Positions 33,268 to 41,059 of a DNA stretch of 64,000 bases are shown here, one piece after another (within the stretch, counting starts at the first letter, position 1; every line of letters begins with the position of its first letter). This DNA is from Mailhella sp. (GTDB lineage Bacteria; Desulfobacterota; Desulfovibrionia; Desulfovibrionales; Desulfovibrionaceae), in assembly GCA_017408905.1 (NCBI GenBank), contig JAFQTU010000075.1, positions 62,001-126,000 on the forward strand, written 5' to 3'. The notes under the pieces are model-generated. The model was not told the DNA's origin. It ran no database searches and saw only the letters and a program-made list of their open reading frames with translations. The translations under genes and the position numbers were made by a program.

Positions 33268-34047
33268 ATGAAGATTTCGGAAAAGCGCTGTGTCGTTCTG
33301 GATATGGACGGAACCGTTTACGTTGGCAGCATACCCATCACCGGGGCTGTGGATTTCATCAAGAAGTACTGGGACAGGCTGGACTTCTACTTCCTCAGCA
33401 ACAACACCTCCAAGTCCCCGGATACCTACGTCAAGCGCCTGAACAGCATGGGCATCCCCGCCACGCTCGACCTCATCCTTTCTCCCACGACTCCCCTTGT
33501 CGATTTCCTGAAGGAAAACGGCATCCATACCGCCTATATCGTCGGCAACCACGATTTCCAGAACGACCTTGCCAAGCGCATGCCGGAGCTCAGGCAGCAG
33601 GAAGAAGGCGCACAGGCCGTTATCCTTGCTTATGATACGGAACTCAATTACGAAAAACTCAGCCGTTCCGCCATCCTTCTGGAAAACCACCCCGAAGTGC
33701 TGTTCCTCGCCACGCATCCCGACAAGGTCTGCCCTTCCCCCGAAGGCCCCCTGCCGGACGTGGGCAGTTTCCTCGCCCTGTACAAGGTGGCCACGGGCCG
33801 CGAACCCCAGCATATCTTCGGGAAGCCTCTTCCTGCCGTGCTCCAGCCCCTTCTGAAGAAGTACCGCAAGGAAGAGATGGTCATGGTGGGCGACCGCCTC
33901 AGCACCGACAAGAAGCTGGCCGAAAACGCCGGAATCGACTCCATCGTGGTCCTCAGCGGTGAAGCCACCCTTGAAGAGACCCTTGCCGAAGAAGTCCAGC
34001 CCACGGTCATCGCCGAACATCTGGGCAAGGCCTGGGAAGACGCCTAG
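33268..34047 (+). CDS. HAD-IIA family phosphatase
   Basis: 259 aa. HAD motifs: I VVLDMDGTVYVG (residues 9-20, nucleophile Asp12), II FLSNNTSKSP (44-53), III lysine in FGKPLPAVLQP near 189, and IV VMVGDRLSTDKKLAENAGI near 208. The C2 cap of the IIA type lies between motifs II and III. Relatives include NagD, AraL and the eukaryotic glycerol-3-phosphate/phosphoglycolate phosphatase. It is divergent from glpABC across a shared 245-bp control region, which suggests glycerol 3-phosphate as a candidate substrate, though this is inference. Confidence 0.9.
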   Translation: MKISEKRCVVLDMDGTVYVGSIPITGAVDFIKKYWDRLDFYFLSNNTSKSPDTYVKRLNSMGIPATLDLILSPTTPLVDFLKENGIHTAYIVGNHDFQNDLAKRMPELRQQEEGAQAVILAYDTELNYEKLSRSAILLENHPEVLFLATHPDKVCPSPEGPLPDVGSFLALYKVATGREPQHIFGKPLPAVLQPLLKKYRKEEMVMVGDRLSTDKKLAENAGIDSIVVLSGEATLEETLAEEVQPTVIAEHLGKAWEDA

Positions 34048-34069
34048 CCTCCCCTGCCCCACAAAAGAT

Positions 34070-34110
34070 AAGCCTCTGCGCCCTTCTGGGAACAGAGGCT
34101 TCTGCTTTTT
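34070..34110 (+). terminator. Intrinsic terminator of the HAD-IIA gene
   Basis: AAGCCTCTG (34070-34078) and CAGAGGCTT (34093-34101), then a T-rich tail to 34110. Confidence 0.85.
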
Positions 34111-34152
34111 AATGGCCTTAGCTGAAGAAAATCAGCCAGATGCGTCTGATGT

Positions 34153-35028
34153 TCAGTCTGTCATGCCGCAGGCGGCCCGGTATTCCATCAGCTTGTCGTA
34201 AACATGGCGCGCCACCCGCAGGCCGCCTTTGCCGCTCCCCAGCGCTATCTTGGGCTTGGGCAGGCCGTGATAGTCCGAACCGCCGGTAAGCTGGAGTCCG
34301 AAGCGGTCGGCCAGTTCGATACATTCCCGCACGTCGCCGGCGTTATGTTCGCTGTGGTAGGCTTCCAGAGCATCGAGCCCCGCAGGCTTGAGCCTTTCCA
34401 GAAGCTGGGCAAGTTCCGCCACAGAGGCATGGAGAAGGCGCGGATGGGCCATCGAGACCAGCGCCCCGGCCTCCTTGAGCAGGGAAATGGCGCGCTCCGG
34501 GGGCATGAGTTCGCGCGGTTCGTAGGCGGAACAGCCTTCGCCAAGGTACAGGCGGAAGGCCTCCTTCCTGTCTTTCACCACGCCGAGGCGGCAGAGGAGT
34601 TCGGCGAAATGGGGGCGCCCTACCACCCTGCCCCCGGCCAGTTCGGCGGCCGCTTTATAGCTGACATCGAAGCCGAGAGCCTGAAGTTTTTCCGCCATGC
34701 CCATGTTGCGCGCAAGGCGCTTGGCCCGCACGTCTTCAAGGGCCTTTTCAAGGGCGGCCGTGCGCTCCAGATCGCGCGGTATCCAGAGCCCGAGGAAATG
34801 CGCTTCGCCCCACGGCGTTTCCGTGCTTATCTCACAGCCGCGCACAAAGATGAGGCCCGTTCCGTCAGCGGCCTTTTCGGCGGCGGCGAGCCCGTCCAGC
34901 GTGTCGTGATCGGTCAGGGCAAGGGCCGAGACGCCTGCTTCAACGGCCTTGGAGACGACTTCGGCAGGGCTGTCAGTCCCGTCGGAGGCTGTGCTGTGGG
35001 TATGGAGGTCGATACAGGGAATCTTCAT
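34153..35028 (-). CDS. PHP-domain phosphoesterase (RNase AM/TrpH-like)
   Basis: A 291-residue metal-dependent hydrolase. PHP motifs: DLHTHSTASDGTDSP (residues 7-21), ALTDHDTLDGL near 37, VRGCEIST (about 63-70), MAHPRLLH near 195 and GSDYHG near 250. E. coli RNase AM (YciV/TrpH) removes 5' nucleotides from short RNAs and acts on pAp; others hydrolyse different phosphoesters. The start ATG at 35028 overlaps by four bases (ATGA) the stop of a possible 47-codon repeat-containing frame upstream. Confidence 0.9.
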   Translation of the reverse strand: MKIPCIDLHTHSTASDGTDSPAEVVSKAVEAGVSALALTDHDTLDGLAAAEKAADGTGLIFVRGCEISTETPWGEAHFLGLWIPRDLERTAALEKALEDVRAKRLARNMGMAEKLQALGFDVSYKAAAELAGGRVVGRPHFAELLCRLGVVKDRKEAFRLYLGEGCSAYEPRELMPPERAISLLKEAGALVSMAHPRLLHASVAELAQLLERLKPAGLDALEAYHSEHNAGDVRECIELADRFGLQLTGGSDYHGLPKPKIALGSGKGGLRVARHVYDKLMEYRAACGMTD

Positions 35029-35168
35029 CCTTCTAAGATAGCCTGCTTTGCCGCGCTGTCAATGTTTGCGCCCGTTCCACTGGGAAGAGGATGTTCCGCG
35101 CTCCTTCCATTGAAGGGAAGATGCTTCGCACCAGATTTAAAGAGAATATGCTTCGCATCTAACGGCAT
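35025..35168 (-). CDS. Possible 47-residue repeat peptide (tentative)
   Basis: A short open frame whose TGA overlaps the PHP gene start as ATGA, a common coupling arrangement. It translates three degenerate 9-10-residue repeats: DAKHILFKSG, AKHLPFNGR and SAEHPLPSGT. The repeat period is 27-30 bp, so each is a multiple of three. The upstream AAAGGG is only a weak ribosome-binding site. It could equally be non-coding repeat DNA in the leader of the divergent hsp20 operon. Listed because the phase, stop overlap and repeat structure coincide. Confidence 0.25.
   Translation of the reverse strand: MPLDAKHILFKSGAKHLPFNGRSAEHPLPSGTGANIDSAAKQAILEG
35074..35160. repeat. Three degenerate direct repeats
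   Basis: The core ATGYTYCGCR recurs at 35091 (ATGTTCCGCG), 35121 (ATGCTTCGCA) and 35148 (ATGCTTCGCA), each preceded by a purine-rich GGGAAGA/AAGAGAAT-like tract. Units are about 27-30 bp. It lies in the spacer between the PHP gene and the hsp20 operon. Confidence 0.6.
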
Positions 35169-35249
35169 TGACGAAAGCCCTTTATAAGGTACGCTGGAAG
35201 CAAGACTTTTTTTCGAACTTTTGCCGAGACGCGTTAAAAGGGATGCGCT

Positions 35250-35630
35250 ATGAAGGAACAGCTCAAGGATTTCACTCTGGCGGACGGCCCTCTGTTCCGC
35301 CCTTCGTTCTATACCACGGCTATGGCGTACGACAGGCGCGAACGCGACCCCTTCCCGCCTGTCAACATCTACTACTGGGGCGGCCTGATACTGGTGCAGG
35401 CACTGCTCCCCGGGCTGAAGGCGGAAGATGTGGGCGTGCGCATGGAAGGCGGCCTGCTCATCCTTGAAGGCGCTGTTCCCCGGCGCGAGGGGCGCTATTA
35501 CCATGCCGAACGCTACACCGGCCCGTTCTGCCGCAAGCTCGACCTTGGCGCGGACGTGGAGCCGACACCGCGCATCAGCCTGCAGGACGGCATCATGCAC
35601 GTTATCCTGAAAAGGAGGAAGGAAGCATGA
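35250..35630 (+). CDS. Small heat-shock protein, Hsp20/alpha-crystallin family (first copy)
   Basis: A 126-residue ATP-independent holdase. The alpha-crystallin domain spans about residues 36-122: ALLPGLKAEDVGVRMEGG, then LILEGAVPRREGRYYHAER, and a final HVILKRRKEA that lacks the usual C-terminal IxI/V motif. The ribosome-binding site is AAGGGAT. The stop overlaps the second hsp20 gene by 4 bases. The pair is likely induced by stress, but no sigma-32 or CIRCE element is recognisable upstream. Confidence 0.85.
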   Translation: MKEQLKDFTLADGPLFRPSFYTTAMAYDRRERDPFPPVNIYYWGGLILVQALLPGLKAEDVGVRMEGGLLILEGAVPRREGRYYHAERYTGPFCRKLDLGADVEPTPRISLQDGIMHVILKRRKEA

Positions 35631-35962
35631 AGGGGTCCCATTTCCCCACGGTACGGCCTGCCGCCGACATCATGGAAGCGGAAGGCGGCGTGCGCATCAT
35701 GGCCAATATGCCGGGAGTCCGGGCCGAAGACCTGCATATGCTGCAGGAAGAAGGCTGGCTCCGCATCCATGCGAGCTCGCATTGTCCCAGCCCCAACGCC
35801 GCAGGAAAAGACCTGCGCAATCTGGAATTCGGCAACGTGGAGTACGAGCTGGACATCGCCGTGGACGCCCCGTTTTCCGCGCCGCCCCTTGCCACGCTGG
35901 AGCAGGGCGTGCTTTCCGTCTATCTTCCCGCCGAAGACAGGGGGAAGGTGCGCTTCGCCTGA
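35627..35962 (+). CDS. Small heat-shock protein, Hsp20/alpha-crystallin family (second copy)
   Basis: 111 aa. Alpha-crystallin domain: IMANMPGVRAEDLHMLQEEG near residue 24 and a YELDIAVDAPFSAPPLATLE stretch, ending GVLSVYLPAEDRGKVRFA. More diverged than the first copy and short at both ends. Translationally coupled to it (ATGA overlap). The two probably form mixed oligomers, as in IbpA/IbpB. Confidence 0.82.
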   Translation: MKGSHFPTVRPAADIMEAEGGVRIMANMPGVRAEDLHMLQEEGWLRIHASSHCPSPNAAGKDLRNLEFGNVEYELDIAVDAPFSAPPLATLEQGVLSVYLPAEDRGKVRFA

Positions 35963-35975
35963 GGCGCGGCAGAGG

Positions 35976-36485
35976 TCAGCGCTCCAGCGCCTTCTGGAAG
36001 TCGTCGGGGGAAAGCGTCATGATGAGGGCATCCTCCCCGTCGGAGTAGTAGCGTTTCCTCATGCCTGCTTCGGTAAAGCCCAGGCCGGAATAGAGCGCCC
36101 GGGCCGGGGCGTTGCCCACGCGCACCTCGAGGACGCCGTTCTCCCAGCCTTCGGGCTCAAGGCCGCGCCGCTCCCTGTGCCTGCCCGCCAGCGTGTCGGC
36201 AAGGGCAAAGGCCATGAGCGGGCGCGAAAGCCCCCTGCCCCGCGCTTCCGGATGGACGGCCATGTTCAGGACTTCCAGTTCTCCGGCCAGCACGGAAAGG
36301 CTGATGTAGGCCGTGAGCCGCCCGCCTTGGAAAAGACCGTATCCGGCGAACCAGCTCTGTTCCCACGTTTCGCGGAATTGTTCCTCCGTCCAGAAAGAAG
36401 GGAAGCAAAGCTCTTCCAGTGCGGCGCATTCTGGCATATCATCGGGCAGAAGCCAGCGTATTTCCTGAGAACGGGCGTGTTCCAT
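35976..36485 (-). CDS. rimI: Ribosomal-protein N-acetyltransferase, RimI-like GNAT
   Basis: A 169-residue GNAT enzyme that acetylates the N-terminal alanine of ribosomal protein S18, or a similar substrate. The acetyl-CoA-binding motif A is LNMAVHPEARGRGLSRPLM near residue 73-91, and motif B is LEVRVGNAPARALYSGLGF near 117. The start ATG at 36485 overlaps the start of the divergent Nudix-like gene. RimI usually has QxxGxG in motif A; here R-G-R-G-L-S. The name RimI is a family-level inference. Confidence 0.82.
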   Translation of the reverse strand: MEHARSQEIRWLLPDDMPECAALEELCFPSFWTEEQFRETWEQSWFAGYGLFQGGRLTAYISLSVLAGELEVLNMAVHPEARGRGLSRPLMAFALADTLAGRHRERRGLEPEGWENGVLEVRVGNAPARALYSGLGFTEAGMRKRYYSDGEDALIMTLSPDDFQKALER

Positions 36486-37077
36486 GTGTGCAAAACCTCT
36501 GTTGAAAAAAATACCGGACGGGCCTTACGACCTTCCTGAAGATCGCCTGCAGAACCTTGTGGAACTGCTGGAAGGCTACGGCCGCCCCTTCATGCTCACG
36601 TCCCTGAAGACGGCCTCGAAGCTCGGGCTTCTGCGGCGTATCGTACTCATCTGCCTGAAAAATACCAGAGACAGGGTTTACCTTCAGAAGCACACGCCCA
36701 CAGCGCCGCTCTATGCGGGCTTGTGGGACGTTTCCGCCATCGGGAGCGTCACGGCTGGGGAAGCCCCCGGCGACGCCGCGGAACGCGTGCTTTTCCAGCA
36801 GCTCGGCATACGCGGGGCCAGGCTCAGGGCTATGGGGACGCTGCCCTATACCGACAGCCGGGGCTCCAGCCTGTCGGCCACGTTCTTTCTGGCCGGGCCC
36901 AGCCCTGCCCGCCCCAGGCTCGACGAAAGCCGCAGTGCCGACGGGATGTTCGTGGATCAGCACGAACTCGAAGGGCTTGCCCTGCACCAGCAGGAGATGC
37001 TGACCCCGGAACTCATCTGGGCCGTGCAGTCCGGCTGGATATTCCGCAAGAAGGGCGGCCCCTTCCTTGCGGGCTAG
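36484..37077 (+). CDS. Nudix-like protein with degenerate catalytic box
   Basis: 197 aa. The fold is suggested by VLICLKNTRDRVYLQKHT (residues 54-71), LWDVSAIGSVTAGEAPGDAAERVLF (80-105, quoted in parts) and SSLSATFFLAGPSP. The Nudix consensus GX5EX7REUXEEXGU is only partly met: GSVTAGE is present but the following segment is ERVLFQQLGI, lacking the REXXEE glutamates. It is therefore probably inactive as a pyrophosphatase or altered in substrate. Its start overlaps that of rimI, on the opposite strand, and it has no clear ribosome-binding site. It converges with suhB by 4 bases. Confidence 0.75.
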   Translation: MCAKPLLKKIPDGPYDLPEDRLQNLVELLEGYGRPFMLTSLKTASKLGLLRRIVLICLKNTRDRVYLQKHTPTAPLYAGLWDVSAIGSVTAGEAPGDAAERVLFQQLGIRGARLRAMGTLPYTDSRGSSLSATFFLAGPSPARPRLDESRSADGMFVDQHELEGLALHQQEMLTPELIWAVQSGWIFRKKGGPFLAG

Positions 37078-37916
37078 GCTGGGCCGCCGGAATCGCGCAG
37101 GGGGCGGCCTTCTGCGTCCAGCCGCAGATTCCGCATCATTTCCTCGTGCACGAATCCGTTGCTGGCAAGGATGGGCGTGTTGAATTCGTACGGTTCTCCG
37201 CCTCTGCCGCTCACGCGCCCGCCCGCTTCCTCCACAAGGAGCCAGCCTGCGGCCACGTCCCACGGCTTTATCCAGCCTTCGAAATAGGCGTCGAAAGCGC
37301 CGCAGGCCACGAAGCAGAGGTCGAGGGCGGCGGCTCCGCATCGGCGTACGCCGACCGTGGTATCGAGCAGGATGCGCATATCCCGCAGGACGATATCCAT
37401 GTTTTCCCGCACGGAATAGGGAAAGCCCGTCGCCACCAGCGCCTCTTCACAGCGCTTCACGGAGCTGACCGAGATGCGCCTGCCGTTGAGCCATGCGCCA
37501 CGGCCGCGCTCGGCGGCATAGCGTTCGCCCCGGATGGGGGCGGAAACAGCGCCGAGGACCACCTGCCCGCCTTCCCAGAGGGCCACGGACGTCACGGTGT
37601 CCCCGAACCTGTGGGCGAAGTTCGTAGTTCCGTCCACGGGGTCGATGATCCAGCACGTCCCTTCCGGCATGGCCATAGACGCGCTTTCCTCGGCCATGAA
37701 CACCGCCCCGGGAACGATATCCTTCAAGTTCTGCTTGAGGTATTCCTCAATGGCAAGGTCGGTATCCGTCACGAGGTCGATACGGCCTTTGTGATGTATC
37801 TCGCTGGGTTTGTTCCAGTTCTTGCGGAAGATGGCGTCGCTCCCGTCCAGCACGCGGAGCAGCTCATTCATGCGGGCGGAAAATGCCGGGTGGGCCATGT
37901 CGGTCATGGATGCCAT
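37074..37916 (-). CDS. suhB: Inositol-1-monophosphatase family protein
   Basis: 280 aa. FIG-superfamily metal motifs: MAEESASM with the first acidic ligand near residue 74, IIDPVDGTTNFAHRF near 93-107 (motif WxxDPxDGTxNF), and the C-terminal PWDVAAGWLLVEEAGG near 222. Substrates are inositol monophosphate and related sugar phosphates; some SuhB also bind the transcription machinery. The ATG at 37916 has AGGAGG upstream and follows the GAF gene stop by one base. An ATG at 37907 is an alternative. Confidence 0.9.
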   Translation of the reverse strand: MASMTDMAHPAFSARMNELLRVLDGSDAIFRKNWNKPSEIHHKGRIDLVTDTDLAIEEYLKQNLKDIVPGAVFMAEESASMAMPEGTCWIIDPVDGTTNFAHRFGDTVTSVALWEGGQVVLGAVSAPIRGERYAAERGRGAWLNGRRISVSSVKRCEEALVATGFPYSVRENMDIVLRDMRILLDTTVGVRRCGAAALDLCFVACGAFDAYFEGWIKPWDVAAGWLLVEEAGGRVSGRGGEPYEFNTPILASNGFVHEEMMRNLRLDAEGRPLRDSGGPA

Positions 37917-37917
37917 G

Positions 37918-38895
37918 CTATGCCTCCTGCCGCGCTTTTTCTGCCATGCGCAGGCGGTAGCGCAGGGAAAGCACTTCGAGCAGGCGGCCGAGGTCGTCGG
38001 CGGCGAGCTGGGCGAAGGTGCGCAGTTCCTCGCTGATGCGCTGTTTCCCGTTGGCGGCAAGGCAGAGCACGCCGCAGATGCTTTTTTCCAGACGAACGGG
38101 GATGCAGAGAACGGCCTCGAAGTCGGGGATGCCGTCGCGCTTGCCGTAAAGCGGCATCGGGCCGGAAGAGCCGTCGCTGAGCAGGGTTTCCTCGTTGCGG
38201 AAGACCCAGCCTATGAGGCCGCTGTGCAGGGAAAGCTCCGCAGGTTCGCCGTCCTTGAGCAGGAGCGCAGGCGTTTCACCTTCCATGATGTAGTTCGAGC
38301 CCCCTTCGGGCCGCGAGGCGAAGGCCGCATAGCTGAAGCCCGAGGCTTCCAGCACGATGGGGAGCATCTGGCGGATATAGCTTTTCCAGCCGCCGTAGTT
38401 CTGCCTCAGCTCCGCCATAGCGCCAAGGGCGGCAAGGTAGGCGTCGTTCTGCGGGGCGGGCCTGCCGCCTTCCTGCTGTTCGAAGTTCCTGACCTGCGCC
38501 AGCATATCGGCGAAGACGGCGATGAGCCTCTGCTTTTCGGGCGTGAAGGCGTGGCGTTCGCGGCTGTCGATGCAGAGTATGCCGCCCTCAGGGAGAGGGC
38601 AGCCGAGGAAGGAGCAGACATCCGGCTCCCAGCTTTCCTCATAGTAGCCGAGGTAGGCGTGCGTTTCGTCTATCGTGCCGATGACAATGGGGGAATTGTT
38701 GCGCAGTATCCAGCCCACAAGGCCGCGGCCCGGCGTGATGCTGGCATTCTGGTCGATGTGACTGCCCTGACTGTAGGCCGCGAGTATCTGCGCCTTCTGG
38801 CCTTCCCCGGGCATATCGAAAAGGACGACGGAGTAGGCGTTGAAAACGCTGGCGGCAAGCGTGAGTATGGATTCCACAGGATTTCGTACGTGCAT
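37918..38895 (-). CDS. Tandem GAF-domain protein
   Basis: 325 aa. Two GAF-like regions: residues about 10-150 (GRGLVGWILRNNSP, GGILCIDSRER) and about 170-305 (HSGLIGWVFRNEETLL, CGVLCLAANGKQ), with a coiled C-terminus. No HTH, kinase or GGDEF output domain follows, so it is a stand-alone sensor or adaptor. Start ATG 38895 has GGGGCG upstream; other in-frame ATGs lie further 5'. It is in a two-gene unit with suhB, one base apart. Ligand unknown. Confidence 0.82.
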   Translation of the reverse strand: MHVRNPVESILTLAASVFNAYSVVLFDMPGEGQKAQILAAYSQGSHIDQNASITPGRGLVGWILRNNSPIVIGTIDETHAYLGYYEESWEPDVCSFLGCPLPEGGILCIDSRERHAFTPEKQRLIAVFADMLAQVRNFEQQEGGRPAPQNDAYLAALGAMAELRQNYGGWKSYIRQMLPIVLEASGFSYAAFASRPEGGSNYIMEGETPALLLKDGEPAELSLHSGLIGWVFRNEETLLSDGSSGPMPLYGKRDGIPDFEAVLCIPVRLEKSICGVLCLAANGKQRISEELRTFAQLAADDLGRLLEVLSLRYRLRMAEKARQEA

Positions 38896-39084
38896 GACGC
38901 GCCCCTGTTTCTGTGTGATTTCGTTAGGGCGCATCATACCAGCAGGCCTTGTGCGGGGCAAGCGTTTCTTCATGTGATACTTTAAGAATTTGCCGCCAGC
39001 TCTGCGGGAAAAGCCCCTTTGCGCTCTTTTCAAAGCAGGCCTCAGCGGCTATAAGGGGACATCAGCCTCGTACAGGAGAAGCGT

Positions 39085-39831
39085 ATGCACACGTTCTACA
39101 TCCCGCCCGCCCAATGGGGCAGACACATGGAACTTTCCGGCCAGGAAGCCCATCATCTGGGCCGCGTGCTCCGTCTGCGCGCCGGGGAGGAAGTCCTCCT
39201 GCTGGACGGTGAAGGCCGCGAAGGCCTCTGCCGCATCGCTTCCGTGGGCAGGCAGTCGGCGGCGCTCGAACTCGTGAGCGAGAAGCGCCACCAGCGCCCT
39301 GCTTCCGGCGCCGTTCTGGCCGTGGGCTGGGGCAAGGAAGCCCGGCGCGGCTGGATACTGGAAAAGTCTGTGGAGCTCGAAGCCGCAGGGCTCTGGTTCT
39401 GGCAGGCCGAGCGCAGTCAGTTCCCCGTGCCTTCCGATGCCAAGGAGACGTGGCACGCCTCCCTTGTGGCCGGGGCCAAGCAGTGCCGCAACCCGTGGCT
39501 GCCGGAACTGCGCACCCTGCCCGGCGGCGTGGACGAGCTGATCCGCGCTTCCAAGGATTTCGACCATTGCCAGGTGCTTGTGGAAAGCGGCCTGCCCCAG
39601 CAGGACTTCATGGGGGAAGCCTATCTCGCCCAGCCCGGGCGCACGCTCTGCGTCATCGGGCCCGAGGGCGGCTTCAGCCAGCGGGAGATAGAAAAGCTCA
39701 TGGCCGCAGGCTTCAAGGCCCTCAGCATGGGAGAACGCGTCCTGCGGTGGGAGACCGCCGCCATGATGGCCCTTGGCCTGCACTGGTGGAAGCGTGAACA
39801 TCGCTCCGCCGCCGAAGGAGAAAAGGCATGA
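39085..39831 (+). CDS. rsmE: 16S rRNA (uracil(1498)-N(3))-methyltransferase
   Basis: A 248-residue SPOUT methyltransferase that methylates U1498 of 16S rRNA. The N-terminal PUA-like domain includes EAHHLGRVLRLRAGEEVLL. The trefoil knot is CVIGPEGGFSQREIEKL near residue 190 and LRWETAAMMALGL near 221, both conserved in RsmE. The 4-base overlap with rarA (ATGA) starts a plus-strand run of rsmE-rarA-acyltransferase-rsmG. Confidence 0.95.
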   Translation: MHTFYIPPAQWGRHMELSGQEAHHLGRVLRLRAGEEVLLLDGEGREGLCRIASVGRQSAALELVSEKRHQRPASGAVLAVGWGKEARRGWILEKSVELEAAGLWFWQAERSQFPVPSDAKETWHASLVAGAKQCRNPWLPELRTLPGGVDELIRASKDFDHCQVLVESGLPQQDFMGEAYLAQPGRTLCVIGPEGGFSQREIEKLMAAGFKALSMGERVLRWETAAMMALGLHWWKREHRSAAEGEKA

Positions 39832-41042
39832 AGGCCCCCCTTCCCGAAAGCCTGCGTCCGGCCGAACTCGACGGCTTCGTGGGTCAGCTCCACATCCGTG
39901 GGCAGATGGAAGCCCTGCTGGCCGGCAGGCGGCATCTGCCCAGCCTTCTGCTTTTCGGGCCTCCCGGATGCGGGAAGTCCACCCTTGCCCTGCTCCTTGC
40001 CCGTTCCACCGGGAAGAAGATGCTCCGCCTGAGCGCCCCCGAGGCCGGTATCCAGCAGCTTCGCCGCCAGCTTGCCGGGGTCGAGATCCTGGTGCTCGAC
40101 GAACTGCACCGCTTTTCCAAGGCCCAGCAGGACTTCTTCCTGCCCATCCTTGAGAGCGGCGAGATGACCATGATCGCCACCACCACGGAGAATCCCTCCT
40201 TCAGTGTGACGCGCCAGCTCCTTTCCCGCCTCCATGTCCTGAAGCTGAAGCCCCTCGGGCGCGGGGAGCTCGTCCATCTCGCCCGCCGTGGCGCAGACAA
40301 GCTCGGGGTGTCTTTCCCCGAGGAAGTCTTCGAATTTCTGGCGGCCCTTGCCAACGGCGACGCGCGCGCCCTGCTCAACCTTGTGGAGTACGTTTCCGGC
40401 CTGCCGGAAGAACAGCGCACGCTGGAAGGCGTTCAGAAGGTCATGCCCGAGATAGTGGCCCGCCACGACAAAGACGGCGACAGCCATTACGAGCTGGCCT
40501 CCGCCATGATAAAATCCATCCGCGGGAGCGACCCCGACGCCGCGCTCTACTATCTTGCCTGCCTGCTCGAAGGTGGGGAAGACCCGCGCTTCATCTGCCG
40601 CCGCCTCATCCTTTCGGCCTCCGAAGACGTGGGCCTTGCCGACTCCCATGCTCTGACGATGGCCGTTTCCTGCCAGCAGGCCGTGGAGTTCGTAGGTATG
40701 CCCGAAGGCTATATCCCGCTTTCGGAAACCGTGGTCTATCTTGCCCTTGCGCCCAAGAGCAATTCCGCCTACGCCGCCTACCACAACGTCACGCGGGAGA
40801 TAAAGAACAACGGTATGCAGCCCGTGCCGCTCCACCTGCGCAACGCCGTCACCAAGATGCAGAAGCAGTGGGGCTACGGCAAGGATTACCAGTACCCGCA
40901 CAATTTTCCGGGCGCATGGGTCGATCAGGAATACCTGCCCGAAACCGTCCTTGCCCGCCGCTACTATCAGGCCAAGGATCAGGGCGAAGAACCCCGCCTC
41001 AACGCATGGCATCGGCGCCATCGCCGCAATGTCCAGAACTGA
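39828..41042 (+). CDS. rarA: Replication-associated recombination protein A (RarA/MgsA/WRNIP1 AAA+ ATPase)
   Basis: A 404-residue clamp-loader-like AAA+ protein that acts at stalled forks. Walker A is LLFGPPGCGKSTLALLLA near residue 43, Walker B is ILVLDELHRFSKAQQDFFL near 92, sensor 1 IATTTENPSFSV near 122, and the C-terminal RarA domain includes LIKSIRGSDPDAAL-like AMIKSIRGSDPDAALYYLA near 225 and SETVVYLALAPKSNSAY near 302. Length and motifs are typical. Coupled to rsmE. Confidence 0.95.
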   Translation: MKAPLPESLRPAELDGFVGQLHIRGQMEALLAGRRHLPSLLLFGPPGCGKSTLALLLARSTGKKMLRLSAPEAGIQQLRRQLAGVEILVLDELHRFSKAQQDFFLPILESGEMTMIATTTENPSFSVTRQLLSRLHVLKLKPLGRGELVHLARRGADKLGVSFPEEVFEFLAALANGDARALLNLVEYVSGLPEEQRTLEGVQKVMPEIVARHDKDGDSHYELASAMIKSIRGSDPDAALYYLACLLEGGEDPRFICRRLILSASEDVGLADSHALTMAVSCQQAVEFVGMPEGYIPLSETVVYLALAPKSNSAYAAYHNVTREIKNNGMQPVPLHLRNAVTKMQKQWGYGKDYQYPHNFPGAWVDQEYLPETVLARRYYQAKDQGEEPRLNAWHRRHRRNVQN

Positions 41043-41059
41043 TAACATCAGGAAGAATC

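Noticed and set aside
35169-35249. ROSE-type RNA thermometer or CIRCE operator before hsp20
   Set aside because: No U-rich pairing element across the ribosome-binding site and no CIRCE TTAGCACTC-type arms seen.
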